Notes under the pieces: generated by a model
Told to the model about the DNA's origin: nothing
Seen by the model: only the letters and a program-made list of their open reading frames with translations
Databases searched by the model: none
Made by a program: the position numbers and the translations under genes
In this document: piece after piece, positions 24,332 to 32,130 of the stretch
How positions within the stretch are numbered: the first letter of the stretch is position 1
How the letters are laid out: every line of letters begins with the position of its first letter
Assembly: GCF_001697185.1 (NCBI RefSeq)
Contig: NZ_CP014224.1
Span: forward strand, 558,001-622,000
DNA from: Wenyingzhuangia fucanilytica
GTDB lineage: Bacteria > Bacteroidota > Bacteroidia > Flavobacteriales > Flavobacteriaceae
DNA: 64,000 nucleotides
Reading direction: 5' to 3'

Positions 24332-24367
24332 AAAAAAGCGCTGTAGTAAATACAGCGCTTTTTTTTA
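24332..24367 (+). terminator. Transketolase terminator
   Basis: GC-rich stem GCGCTGTA (24338-24345) with TACAGCGC (24351-24358), A-run before and T-run after. Confidence 0.9.
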
Positions 24368-24380
24368 TTGATTATTATTT

Positions 24381-24417
24381 AAGTAAAGACTTATTCTTTT
24401 CGGATAAGTCTTTACTT
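24381..24417 (-). terminator. Terminator of the choice-of-anchor lipoprotein gene
   Basis: Inverted repeat of 14 bases (24381-24394 and 24404-24417) with a nine-base loop, just past the stop of the minus-strand gene. The stem is AT-rich, so strength is uncertain. Confidence 0.65.
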
Positions 24418-24427
24418 ATTTTAAAGA

Positions 24428-25978
24428 TTATTTTATTTCGTAAATAGCAATGGTACTAGATACTTCATGAGTAGCAATCATTAAATAGTTTCCTGTTGGG
24501 CTGTCTGTTTTATCAACAACAATTAAGCCTTCTGGAGCAATGTCGTTAGCATCATATAGCCAAGTGATGAATTCTGGGTTTAAAGGATTGGTTATGTTGT
24601 AAACAAGAATACCACTCGTTCTTTCTAAACCAACAAATAACATGATTTCATCTCCTACTTTTAAAGTTTTTACCGCTTCTGGTTCAGCACCTTTATCGTC
24701 AGATCTTCCATCAGCATCTCCTTCATCTTGATTGAAAATTGATGGAGCAAGGGCTAGTGTTCTTCTAGAGATTTCAGAACCTGAATCGTAAACCAATTGT
24801 CCGCTAGTATTCCATATAGAAAAAGAACGACCACCATATCCGTAGATTTGTTCATACAAACCATCGTTGTTTTCATCACCATTAGCAGTTGTAATTTTTA
24901 AGCGCCCTAAGTTTTCGTCTTCTTGTAACCAACTTGCATTAGGGTATGTAGCAGGATCTAAACTTAAGTCTTTTACTCTTTCTTCTTCGGAATAACCACC
25001 GTAGTCTCTTGCATCACCTTCGTTAGCAGATACAATATATCCATTTCCGTTAGTGGTAAAATAGTCAATAGCATCAGGCATATAAAAACTTAAAACATTC
25101 CAGCTTTTTAAATTTCCTGCAATTCCATCTTTATCAGAAGCATCTATTTCGTTACCAGAAATATTATAGTTTTTAGTACCTAATCCCACTAAACTTGTAA
25201 TTGTTTTTGTTTCTAAATCAACAACAGCCATTCCGTTATTTTCTTGTAAGACAACGTAAGCTGTTTTAGAGTCATCAGAAATAGTTATGTATTCTGGTTC
25301 TATATCTTCTTGTAGAGTTGCTGTTCCATTATTTCCAAAAATTCTAAATCCATTACCAGGATTTGATTGTGAAGTAAAATCTATTTGAGTAATAGTTCCT
25401 GAAGCAATTTCAACAACAGTAATAGATCCTTCTGGGTCTATAGTGTAGTCATCGTTAGGTTCTCCTTCGTTTGCTGATAAAATATATTTTCCATCAGGAG
25501 AAAAAGTAACCATATCAGGTAAAGCACCGGCTGTATATGATTTTATCAATACTTGTGTGTTGGTATTGTAAGTTTCAATAGTTCCGTTAGCTTGTTTGTT
25601 GTTGTTTTCAACCGCAACAGCTAAAATACCATTGTGAACGGCAACAGAGTTAGGACTTCCTGTTAAAGAAATAGAAGTTAGTTTGCTAGGAGCGGTAGCA
25701 TCGGTTAAGTTTAATACAGAGATTTCGTTTTCTTCTGGATTTACAATAAATAATTTATTGGTTGTTGGGTCAAAAGCCGAGATTTCTGAGTATGCCTCAT
25801 CATTACCATTGGTAAAAGTTCCGATTTTAGTAAAACTTAGTTGGTTTATATTAATAGCGTTGTGACCGTCTTGACCGTTTTCACTATCAATACCATTAAG
25901 GCCATCTTCGGAACAAGATGTTAGTATGCTTGAGGTACCAATAATTCCGATAAATAATAATTTAAATAATTTTTTCAT
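24428..25978 (-). CDS. Choice-of-anchor I family beta-propeller lipoprotein
   Basis: A 516-residue lipoprotein. I place the start at 25978 (MKKLFKLLFIGIIGTSSILT) because it begins a proper signal peptide with lipobox ILTSC. An upstream ATG at 26011 would add 11 residues before the signal. The mature part has repeated blade-like segments, including LFIVNPEENEISVLNLTDATAPSK, GSPNSVAVHNGILAVAVEN, PDMVTFSPDGKYILSANEGEPNDDY near residue 155 and GYIVSANEGDARDY. These are typical of choice-of-anchor I proteins, seven-bladed or similar propellers found on bacterial surfaces. An early GIDSENGQDGHN stretch is collagen-like. The function is unknown; surface binding or phytase-like activity are both possible but not supported. 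Confidence 0.85.
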   Translation of the reverse strand: MKKLFKLLFIGIIGTSSILTSCSEDGLNGIDSENGQDGHNAININQLSFTKIGTFTNGNDEAYSEISAFDPTTNKLFIVNPEENEISVLNLTDATAPSKLTSISLTGSPNSVAVHNGILAVAVENNNKQANGTIETYNTNTQVLIKSYTAGALPDMVTFSPDGKYILSANEGEPNDDYTIDPEGSITVVEIASGTITQIDFTSQSNPGNGFRIFGNNGTATLQEDIEPEYITISDDSKTAYVVLQENNGMAVVDLETKTITSLVGLGTKNYNISGNEIDASDKDGIAGNLKSWNVLSFYMPDAIDYFTTNGNGYIVSANEGDARDYGGYSEEERVKDLSLDPATYPNASWLQEDENLGRLKITTANGDENNDGLYEQIYGYGGRSFSIWNTSGQLVYDSGSEISRRTLALAPSIFNQDEGDADGRSDDKGAEPEAVKTLKVGDEIMLFVGLERTSGILVYNITNPLNPEFITWLYDANDIAPEGLIVVDKTDSPTGNYLMIATHEVSSTIAIYEIK

Positions 25979-26131
25979 TTTTAAAAGTTGTTTGTTTAAA
26001 ATTGCAAACAAAACAACAGTTTAAAGGTCAAGTAAAGGTTAATAGATAACAAAGGAATTGTTACTATGTTGCTAAGTAAATGTTAGTAGAATTGTTTAAT
26101 GTTAATTTTATGTGATTGAAGCAGAAAGAAG

Positions 26132-26214
26132 TATATAAAACAAAAAACCACAACAATTAAGTTGTGGTTTTTAATGTGGTGTCTCCAGTCCCGAAACTTC
26201 GGGAGAACCAGGGA
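26132..26214 (-). repeat. Partial duplicate of the tRNA-Phe 3' end and terminator, interrupted by a hairpin
   Basis: Bases 26132-26188 match 26294-26350 at 55 of 57 positions, covering the terminator hairpin and the acceptor/T-arm 3' side of tRNA-Phe. A 16-base palindrome TCCCGAAACTTCGGGA (26189-26204) replaces the five bases of the T loop present in the intact gene. Similarity then resumes for ten bases (GAACCAGGGA, 26205-26214) and stops. The rest of the tRNA is missing, so this copy cannot make a tRNA. Confidence 0.9.
26142..26172 (-). terminator. Duplicate terminator hairpin
   Basis: Same hairpin as the functional tRNA-Phe terminator: ACCACAAC paired with GTTGTGGT, A-run and T-run flanks. 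It is left behind by the partial tRNA duplication. Confidence 0.7.
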
Positions 26215-26303
26215 GATTTATTTTTTATAGAGAGTATCAATTAAAATAGCTTGGTTGTCAATTATTTTTCTGAACCAACTTTTTATATTCAGATATATAA
26301 AAC

Positions 26304-26334
26304 AAAAAACCACAACAATTAAGTTGTGGTTTTT
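26304..26334 (-). terminator. tRNA-Phe terminator
   Basis: Stem ACCACAAC/GTTGTGGT between A- and T-runs, a few bases past the tRNA 3' end on the minus strand. Confidence 0.85.
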
Positions 26335-26338
26335 ATTG

Positions 26339-26411
26339 TGGTGCCTCCAGGAATCGAACCAGGGACACAAGGATTTTCAGTCCTTTGCTCTACCAACTGA
26401 GCTAAGGCACC
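26339..26411 (-). tRNA. tRNA-Phe (anticodon GAA)
   Basis: A 73-base tRNA on the minus strand. The acceptor stem GGTGCCT pairs with AGGCACC. The D arm is GCTC-AGTTGGTA-GAGC, the anticodon arm AAGGA-CTGAAAA-TCCTT with anticodon GAA, and the T arm CCTGG-TTCGATT-CCTGG. All stems pair and the discriminator base is A. CCA is not encoded. A terminator follows, and a truncated copy of its 3' end lies about 160 bases farther on. Confidence 0.97.
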
Positions 26412-26483
26412 ATGCTTAACTTAGCGGTTGCAAATATATAATCTTTTTAAAGTTCTACAAATTTTTTGACCAAAAAATGTTTC

Positions 26484-26491
26484 TATATTTG
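26484..26491 (+). promoter_or_regulatory. -7 box for coaX
   Basis: TATATTTG matches TAnnTTTG, 20 bases before the ATG. A TTTG at 26465-26468 could be the -33 element, though the 15-base spacing is short. Confidence 0.5.
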
Positions 26492-26511
26492 AAGAGTATA
26501 ATAAGAAAGAA

Positions 26512-27255
26512 ATGAATTTAATTATTGATGAAGGGAATACCAGAATAAAACTAGCTGTTTTTGATGAAACTTTATTGGTTGATTTAGTGGTGACTAGCAT
26601 TGATGGATGTGAAGAAACCATTCAAAAAGTAATCACTAAATATGATATTAAATCTTTGATAGTGTCATCGGTAACAGATGAAATAAATCATATAGTTTCA
26701 GGTTTAAAATTGCTGAATAAGGTTGTTTTATCTAACGAAACCCCTTTGCCTTTTAAAAACTTATATGATACTCCCAAAACTTTGGGGGTAGATAGACTAG
26801 CGTTGGTTACAGCTGCTTGGTCTCAATATCCTAATCAAAACTCTTTGGTGATAGATGCAGGAACTTGTGTGACTTATGATTTTATCAATAAACAAGGAGA
26901 GTATTTAGGAGGAGCCATTTCTCCAGGATTAAAAATGCGTTTTAAAAGCATGCATTCTTTCACCAAAAAGCTTCCAGATTTAGATATTCCATTAAGTAGA
27001 GTAGATATTATTGGAAAAAGCACAAAACAATCTATGGAAAGTGGCGTTTTAAATGGTATGGTGTTTGAGATTGATGGAGCTATTGCGCATTATCAACAAA
27101 AATTTAAAGATGTTAATATAATATTAACGGGAGGAGATGCTAATTCCTTGTGTAAACAATTAAAAAATAGCATATTTGTCAACCCGAATTTTTTGTTAGA
27201 AGGATTAAATGCGGTTCTAACGTATCAAAGTAAAAATGAAGCAAAACTTAAGTAA
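26512..27255 (+). CDS. coaX: Type III pantothenate kinase
   Basis: The 247-residue cytosolic enzyme phosphorylates pantothenate, the first step of coenzyme A synthesis. The ASKHA-fold ATP-binding motif is LIIDEGNTRIKLAVFDE at residue 3. GVDRLALVTAAW near residue 92 and VIDAGTCVTYDFINKQGEYLGGAISPGLKMRFKSMHSFTKKLP near 120 are CoaX signatures, including the catalytic Asp of the DAGT motif. Length fits the family. It overlaps the next gene by 20 bases, so the two are translated from one mRNA. Confidence 0.97.
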   Translation: MNLIIDEGNTRIKLAVFDETLLVDLVVTSIDGCEETIQKVITKYDIKSLIVSSVTDEINHIVSGLKLLNKVVLSNETPLPFKNLYDTPKTLGVDRLALVTAAWSQYPNQNSLVIDAGTCVTYDFINKQGEYLGGAISPGLKMRFKSMHSFTKKLPDLDIPLSRVDIIGKSTKQSMESGVLNGMVFEIDGAIAHYQQKFKDVNIILTGGDANSLCKQLKNSIFVNPNFLLEGLNAVLTYQSKNEAKLK

Positions 27256-28495
27256 TGTCGTTGTAGGATTAGTATTGTTGTTTTTTGTATCTGCAAAAGC
27301 ACAAGAACAACAAGTTTCATCCCTATTATCAAATATAGGTTTAGGAACAACTTTTTCTGAAGCAACTATAGCCGAAAAGGCTCAAGGAGATTTATCAGTA
27401 GTAGGTAATAATAATGTTGAGGTACTTTCTTTTACCAATCCAGCATTGTTGTCTGATTTACAATTAACATCATTTGGTGTTGCTTTTCAAGTTCAAAGCA
27501 ATAATGTAACCGCTCAAGAATCAAATTTTTCAACTTCAAATACTACAATTTCTAATTTATCTTTTGGTGTGCCTTTAGGTGTAAAAGGAGGACTTTCTTT
27601 GGGGTTAAGAGTGCATTCTGCTGTAGGTTTTGAGGTAAATACAGATAATTTTTACAATCAAGGAAGTGGAAGTGTAAATCAAATTTATGCTGGAATTGGG
27701 TATGAGATTTTTAAGAACTTCTCTCTAGGTTTACAAGCCAATATGTACTTTGGAGAAACAACAAAAACACAGGCTTTTAAAAATGTTCAAAAATCTACTG
27801 TTTATGACGAAACATATAATGTTAAAGGACTTGCTACAAAAGTAGGTGCACAATATAAATTAAATCTTTCTGAAAAGTTAATAGCACAAGTAGGTGCTTA
27901 TGGAGTTTTGAATCATCAACTTACAGCAACTGGGAATGCAAGGTTTTATGAAGCTATTCAAACCGATGAGAATTCATTTTCCATGATAGCTACTCCAATT
28001 ACTTCAAACTTGTCTGGAACTCAAGAAAATCCATTTAAATCAGTATTAGGATTAGGTTTAGGAACTTATAATCATTGGTTTGCTGGAGTTTCATATGAAA
28101 GTCAAGGAGCTACAACATATTCAGGAAATGTTTTTAACCAAACCAATAACACTGATGTACCTGTTGATTTTGAATCAAAATCTAAAATAAGTGTTGGGGG
28201 GTATATAATACCTAAAAAATATGCTTTAAAAAACTACTTAAATCGAGTGACTTATAGAGCTGGATTTAAGTATGAAAATACAGGAACTGTACTGAATAAT
28301 GAGAGTTTAAAGAATATTGGCATGTCTTTTGGGGTAGGATTACCAATAGGAAAGAGAATTTCTTACGCAAACTTTACTCTTGAAGTAGGGCAATTAGGAG
28401 AATTCTCTAAAAACAATTATCAAGAAGAATACATCAACGTTGGTGTCAATTTTTCATTATCAGATAAATGGTTCGAAAAAAGAGTAATACGCTAA
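27236..28495 (+). CDS. Putative outer-membrane beta-barrel protein
   Basis: A 419-residue exported protein (signal peptide VVVGLVLLFFVSAKAQ). The mature part alternates hydrophobic and polar residues in repeated short strands, for example LSLGLRVHSAVGFEVN, QIYAGIGYEIFKNFSLGLQANMYFG and YANFTLEVGQLGEFS, ending in NVGVNFSLSDKWFEKRVIR. It resembles the FadL/PorV-like barrels that follow coaX in many Flavobacteriaceae, so it is probably an outer-membrane channel. The cargo is unknown. The start overlaps coaX by 20 bases, and the TPR gene follows after 15 bases. Confidence 0.75.
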   Translation: MKQNLSNVVVGLVLLFFVSAKAQEQQVSSLLSNIGLGTTFSEATIAEKAQGDLSVVGNNNVEVLSFTNPALLSDLQLTSFGVAFQVQSNNVTAQESNFSTSNTTISNLSFGVPLGVKGGLSLGLRVHSAVGFEVNTDNFYNQGSGSVNQIYAGIGYEIFKNFSLGLQANMYFGETTKTQAFKNVQKSTVYDETYNVKGLATKVGAQYKLNLSEKLIAQVGAYGVLNHQLTATGNARFYEAIQTDENSFSMIATPITSNLSGTQENPFKSVLGLGLGTYNHWFAGVSYESQGATTYSGNVFNQTNNTDVPVDFESKSKISVGGYIIPKKYALKNYLNRVTYRAGFKYENTGTVLNNESLKNIGMSFGVGLPIGKRISYANFTLEVGQLGEFSKNNYQEEYINVGVNFSLSDKWFEKRVIR

Positions 28496-28510
28496 ATAAT
28501 CAATAATAAT

Positions 28511-29869
28511 ATGAAAACAAGACTAACTACATTTTTTACAATTTTATTTTCAGTTATGATGTTTACGGCTCAGGCACAAGATGATCCGAGCTTACGTTAT
28601 AATATGTTAAAAACAGACTATAAGACCAAAAATTATGACTCAGCTCTTAAAAATTTAGAGTGGTGTTTAGATAATAGTCCAAAATTAACTGCAAATATTT
28701 ATAAGTATGGAGGGAATTTATTGGATGATGTATTAAAAGAAGCAACACCAGAGAAAAAAGCAAAGATTGCTGCTTTAGGTAAAAAGATGTACGAAAAAAG
28801 ATTTGAAAATTATCCTGATGAAGATCCAGCAAAGGCTCATAGTGATTATGCTGACTTTTTGAAAGAAGTTGGAGGGGATAAAGAAGAAATTTTCAAAAAT
28901 TACGATGAAGCATTTAAGGTTGATCCAACTAAATTAGGAGTAGGTTCTATCATTAGTTATTTTACTACAGTAATTGATAAATATAAGGATACTGATTTAC
29001 AATTGGTGTTTAACACTTATGATGCTACTGTTGAAGCTATTGACGCTAAAGTTGAAGGATATTTAGATAATATTCAAAAACTACACGCAAAAGAAGATGA
29101 AGGACAAACTTTAATTTCTTCTGAAAAAAGAAAATTACACGCTTATACCGTAAACTCTAAGGCATTAGGACAAGTTGAAGCTATTTTAGATCAAAAAATG
29201 GAAGAAATTTCTACTTGTGAGTACTTAATTCCTTTATATACAGAAGAGTTTGAAGCTAATAAAACAAACAAAGTTTGGGTTACAAGAGCGATCAACCGTA
29301 TGTTTAAAAAAGATTGTACAGAAGACCCTTTATATGCTAGTTTGGTAGAACAATATCAAGAAATAGATCCTTCTCCAGAAGCATCTGTATTATATGCAGG
29401 TTTATTAATGGATAAAGGAGAAACTGAAAAAGCTATTTCTTTCTTTGATAAAGCTATTTCTCAAGAAACAGATCCAGCTAAAAAAGCTAAAAACTTATAT
29501 AAAGTAGCAGATATTTTTAAGAAAAGAGGTCAAAATGCAAAGGCAGTTTCTTATGCTAAAAAGGCGATTGCAGCAAAGTCTAACTTTGGTAGAGCTTATA
29601 CTATGATTGCAACTTTATACGCAGATGGAGTTAATAACTGTGGAACTGATGAGTTTGAAAAGCGTATGGTATACGTAGCAGCAAAAACTTACGCATTAAA
29701 AGCAGCTAGAGTAGATCCAAGTATTGGAGTGTATGCTTCTAAATTAGGAAAAGCTTATGCAGCAAATGAACCAAGTAAAAAATTAGTATTTAATAACGAA
29801 TTAGGATTAAAATCTGGAGATTCGTACACTATTAAATGTTGGATTAATGAAACTGTAAGAGTTCCTTAA
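28511..29869 (+). CDS. Exported TPR-repeat protein
   Basis: A 452-residue protein with a signal peptide (FFTILFSVMMFTAQAQ). Helical repeats of tetratricopeptide type are visible near residues 28-60, 95-125 and most clearly 290-380 (ASVLYAGLLMDKGETEKAISFFDKAI, then KNLYKVADIFKKRGQNAKAVSYAKKAIA and FGRAYTMIATLYADG). TPR proteins act as scaffolds. In this cluster (outer-membrane protein, TPR, lptC) it probably works in the periplasm in outer-membrane assembly, but no partner is proven. It ends at a strong terminator. Confidence 0.85.
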   Translation: MKTRLTTFFTILFSVMMFTAQAQDDPSLRYNMLKTDYKTKNYDSALKNLEWCLDNSPKLTANIYKYGGNLLDDVLKEATPEKKAKIAALGKKMYEKRFENYPDEDPAKAHSDYADFLKEVGGDKEEIFKNYDEAFKVDPTKLGVGSIISYFTTVIDKYKDTDLQLVFNTYDATVEAIDAKVEGYLDNIQKLHAKEDEGQTLISSEKRKLHAYTVNSKALGQVEAILDQKMEEISTCEYLIPLYTEEFEANKTNKVWVTRAINRMFKKDCTEDPLYASLVEQYQEIDPSPEASVLYAGLLMDKGETEKAISFFDKAISQETDPAKKAKNLYKVADIFKKRGQNAKAVSYAKKAIAAKSNFGRAYTMIATLYADGVNNCGTDEFEKRMVYVAAKTYALKAARVDPSIGVYASKLGKAYAANEPSKKLVFNNELGLKSGDSYTIKCWINETVRVP

Positions 29870-29891
29870 TTAAACTTTACTAAAAAGAAAT

Positions 29892-29926
29892 AAAAAGCCA
29901 AAGATTCATTTCTTTGGCTTTTTTTA
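29892..29926 (+). terminator. Terminator of the TPR gene
   Basis: Stem GCCAAAGA (29897-29904) with TCTTTGGC (29911-29918), A-run before and T-run after. Confidence 0.9.
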
Positions 29927-29973
29927 TGAATCAATGGAGTGATTGTAATGGTTTACTTTAGAATTTATAATCC

Positions 29974-29981
29974 TATATTTG
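29974..29981 (+). promoter_or_regulatory. -7 box for lptC
   Basis: TATATTTG matches TAnnTTTG, 18 bases before the ATG at 30000. The only upstream candidate is a TTTA near the -33 position. Confidence 0.5.
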
Positions 29982-29999
29982 TAATAGTTATTAAAAAGC

Positions 30000-30581
30000 A
30001 TGAGGCAGAAAAGTAATTTTATTTTTTTTATCAAACCCATAAGCGCAATAGGCTTAATCTTAGTGTTTTTGGCAAGTTGTAAGAATTCATCAAAAGAGAT
30101 TAATGACTTTTTAGCAGATAAAAATTTACCTGTAGGTGTTGCCGAAAATATGAATCATGTGTACAAAGATTCTGGTAAAGTAACCAGTAGGTTAATCGCT
30201 CCTGTATTTTGGGATTTTAAAAACAGAAAGTTAAATCCATACTCAGAATTTCCAAAAGGAGTAAAAATAGTAAACATCAATAGAGTTTCAAGAGATTCAG
30301 TAACTATACTTGGCGATTATGCAATTAGTTATGAAAAAACTAGGGTTTCAGAAATTATTGGTCATGTAGTAGTTATTAATCACCTAAATGGAGTGATTTT
30401 AAATACCGATCAAATGTATTGGGATCAAAAAGAAAAATATTACTTTACCAAGAGTCCTTTTACTATTTATACAGAAACGGATACTCTAACAGGAGTAGGA
30501 TTTGAGTCTGAAAGTAACTTAAGTAATTGGATATTAAATAATACACAAGGCGATTTTATCGTAAATCAAAAAGAGAAATAA
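30000..30581 (+). CDS. lptC: LPS export protein LptC (lipoprotein form)
   Basis: A 193-residue LptC/YrbK-family protein. The N-terminus has a lipoprotein signal with lipobox VFLASC near residue 27, so it is membrane-anchored by lipid instead of the helix of E. coli LptC. The LptC signature is the beta-jellyroll: VYKDSGKVTSRLIAPVFWDFKNRKLNPYSEFPKGVKIV near residue 53 and HVVVINHLNGVILNTDQMYWDQKEKYYFTKSPFTIYTETDTLTGVGFESESNLSNW near 120. It passes LPS from the inner membrane LptBFG complex to LptA-like proteins. It is followed at once by a small membrane protein and a CorC-like gene. Confidence 0.92.
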   Translation: MRQKSNFIFFIKPISAIGLILVFLASCKNSSKEINDFLADKNLPVGVAENMNHVYKDSGKVTSRLIAPVFWDFKNRKLNPYSEFPKGVKIVNINRVSRDSVTILGDYAISYEKTRVSEIIGHVVVINHLNGVILNTDQMYWDQKEKYYFTKSPFTIYTETDTLTGVGFESESNLSNWILNNTQGDFIVNQKEK

Positions 30582-30582
30582 A

Positions 30583-30768
30583 ATGCACAAATTTTCAAAA
30601 ATTATAGAGTGGGGATACTTAGCTTTAGGAGTTGTTTTTTTAGTAGAAGTATTTACCAATTGGAATACAGATAGACAAAAAGCAATTGTATCTATTTTAT
30701 TTTCTGCTCTTGCTATTTTTATGTTTATTTTTAAACGTAGATTTAGAAAAAATCGCACAGAAAAATAA
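30583..30768 (+). CDS. Small membrane protein of unknown function between lptC and the CorC-like gene
   Basis: A 61-residue protein with two hydrophobic segments (IIEWGYLALGVVFLVEVF and AIVSILFSALAIFMFIF) separated by TNWNTDRQKA, and a strongly basic tail (KRRFRKNRTEK) that should sit in the cytoplasm. It starts one base after the lptC stop and ends six bases before the next gene, so it is almost certainly translated. I recognise no family. Its position suggests a role near LPS export or the neighbouring membrane transporter. Confidence 0.75.
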   Translation: MHKFSKIIEWGYLALGVVFLVEVFTNWNTDRQKAIVSILFSALAIFMFIFKRRFRKNRTEK

Positions 30769-30774
30769 AAACCT

Positions 30775-32040
30775 ATGGATTTAGAAATCCTTATAATTGT
30801 TGTTTCTATTCTTTTATCAGCTTTTTTTTCGGGCTTAGAAATTGCGTTTGTTTCTTCTAATAAACTGCAAGTTGCTTTAGAAAAGAAAAAAGAAGGATTA
30901 ACATCAAAATTGTTGACCAAGTTAACAGAAAAATCATCAAAATTTATAACCACCATGTTGGTCGGTAATAATATTGCTTTGGTGGTGTATAGTTTTTATA
31001 TGGGAAAAAAGTTGGTGACTTTGTTTCCGCAGGATATGAATGATTTTACATTACTATTACTACAAACTATTATTTCTACTTTGGTAATTTTAATTACTGC
31101 AGAGTTTTTGCCAAAAGCAATTTTTAGAGTTTATGCCAATGAAACATTAATCATATTTGCATTACCGGCATATTTTTTCTATTTGTTGTTTCACCTTATT
31201 TCTGGGTTTATAGAGCAAATATCTAATGGACTTTTAAAATTGTTTTTTGGAGCAGATGCAGATGAAAAAGATACTGAGTTTAGTAAAGAAGAATTAGGTC
31301 ATTATATTGATAAACAATTAGAAATTGGTAAAAAAGATGACGAAGAAATTGATTCTGAAATTCAGATTTTTCAAAACGCATTAAGTTTTAATTCTGTAAA
31401 AGCACGTGAAATTATGGTGCCAAGAACAGATATTGAAGCTATTGAAATTCACGATAGAGTTAGTAAACTAAAACAACGTTTTGTAGATACAGGTTTTTCA
31501 AAAATTTTAATTTATAAAACCTCTTTTGATGATATTATAGGTTACGTTCATGCTTATGAAATGTTTAAAATGCCTAAAACCATTAAGTCCATTTTATTAC
31601 CTGTTGAGTATATTCCAGAATCTATGATGATTAACGAGGTGCTAAACGTAATGATGAAAAAACGTAAAAGCATTGCTGTGGTGATTGATGAATATGGAGG
31701 AACCTCTGGAGTTATTACTGTAGAAGATATTATAGAGGAATTGTTTGGTGAAATAGAAGATGAACATGATAAAATAGCTTTAACTGATAAAAAGTTAGAC
31801 GAAAATGAATTTGAATTATCAGGAAGGTTAGAGGTTGATTATTTAAATGAAACTTATGGATTAAATATTCCTGAGTCAGAATCCTACGAAACTTTAGGAG
31901 GATATATTATTGAAAGTATAGAAGATATTCCTCAATTGGGAGAAGAATTCCAAATTGATGGTTTTTTTATTAAAATAACACAAGTAAGTAACGCTAGAAT
32001 AGAAGAAGTTTATCTAAAATCTAATTATTATACAGAGTAA
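30775..32040 (+). CDS. CNNM/CorC-type transporter (hemolysin family protein)
   Basis: A 421-residue membrane protein. The N-terminal DUF21/CNNM transmembrane domain has hydrophobic segments near residues 2-22, 58-80, 90-112 and 120-150, with the characteristic FSGLEIAFVSSNKLQVALEKKK near 17. A pair of CBS domains follows (SVKAREIMVPRTDIEAIEI near residue 206 to VEDIIEELFGEIEDEHD near 320). The C-terminal CorC_HlyC domain (LDENEFELSGRLEVDYLNETYGLNIP) comes next. Such proteins export magnesium or cobalt; the older name hemolysin is misleading. It lies in a run with lptC and the ppiD-like gene. Confidence 0.93.
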   Translation: MDLEILIIVVSILLSAFFSGLEIAFVSSNKLQVALEKKKEGLTSKLLTKLTEKSSKFITTMLVGNNIALVVYSFYMGKKLVTLFPQDMNDFTLLLLQTIISTLVILITAEFLPKAIFRVYANETLIIFALPAYFFYLLFHLISGFIEQISNGLLKLFFGADADEKDTEFSKEELGHYIDKQLEIGKKDDEEIDSEIQIFQNALSFNSVKAREIMVPRTDIEAIEIHDRVSKLKQRFVDTGFSKILIYKTSFDDIIGYVHAYEMFKMPKTIKSILLPVEYIPESMMINEVLNVMMKKRKSIAVVIDEYGGTSGVITVEDIIEELFGEIEDEHDKIALTDKKLDENEFELSGRLEVDYLNETYGLNIPESESYETLGGYIIESIEDIPQLGEEFQIDGFFIKITQVSNARIEEVYLKSNYYTE

Positions 32041-32130
32041 TTGTTTTTTTCTTTAAAAACAGTCTTTTTATTTCCTGATTTCAATTGAAATTGTATTTTA
32101 GCGGACAATCAAAAAATTACATATATAGAA

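Larger units (their letters stand above)
26012..26511. other. 500-base non-coding region with tRNA-Phe, its terminator and a partial duplicate
   Basis: No protein gene. It holds the tRNA-Phe gene (26339-26411), its terminator (26304-26334), a second copy of the terminator and tRNA 3' end (26132-26214), and a promoter for coaX at the right end. The interval 26215-26293 between the copies shows no recognisable gene. Confidence 0.85.

Noticed and set aside
26132-26214. A second functional tRNA
   Set aside because: Only the 3' part is present; the anticodon arm and 5' half are missing and a palindrome interrupts the T loop.
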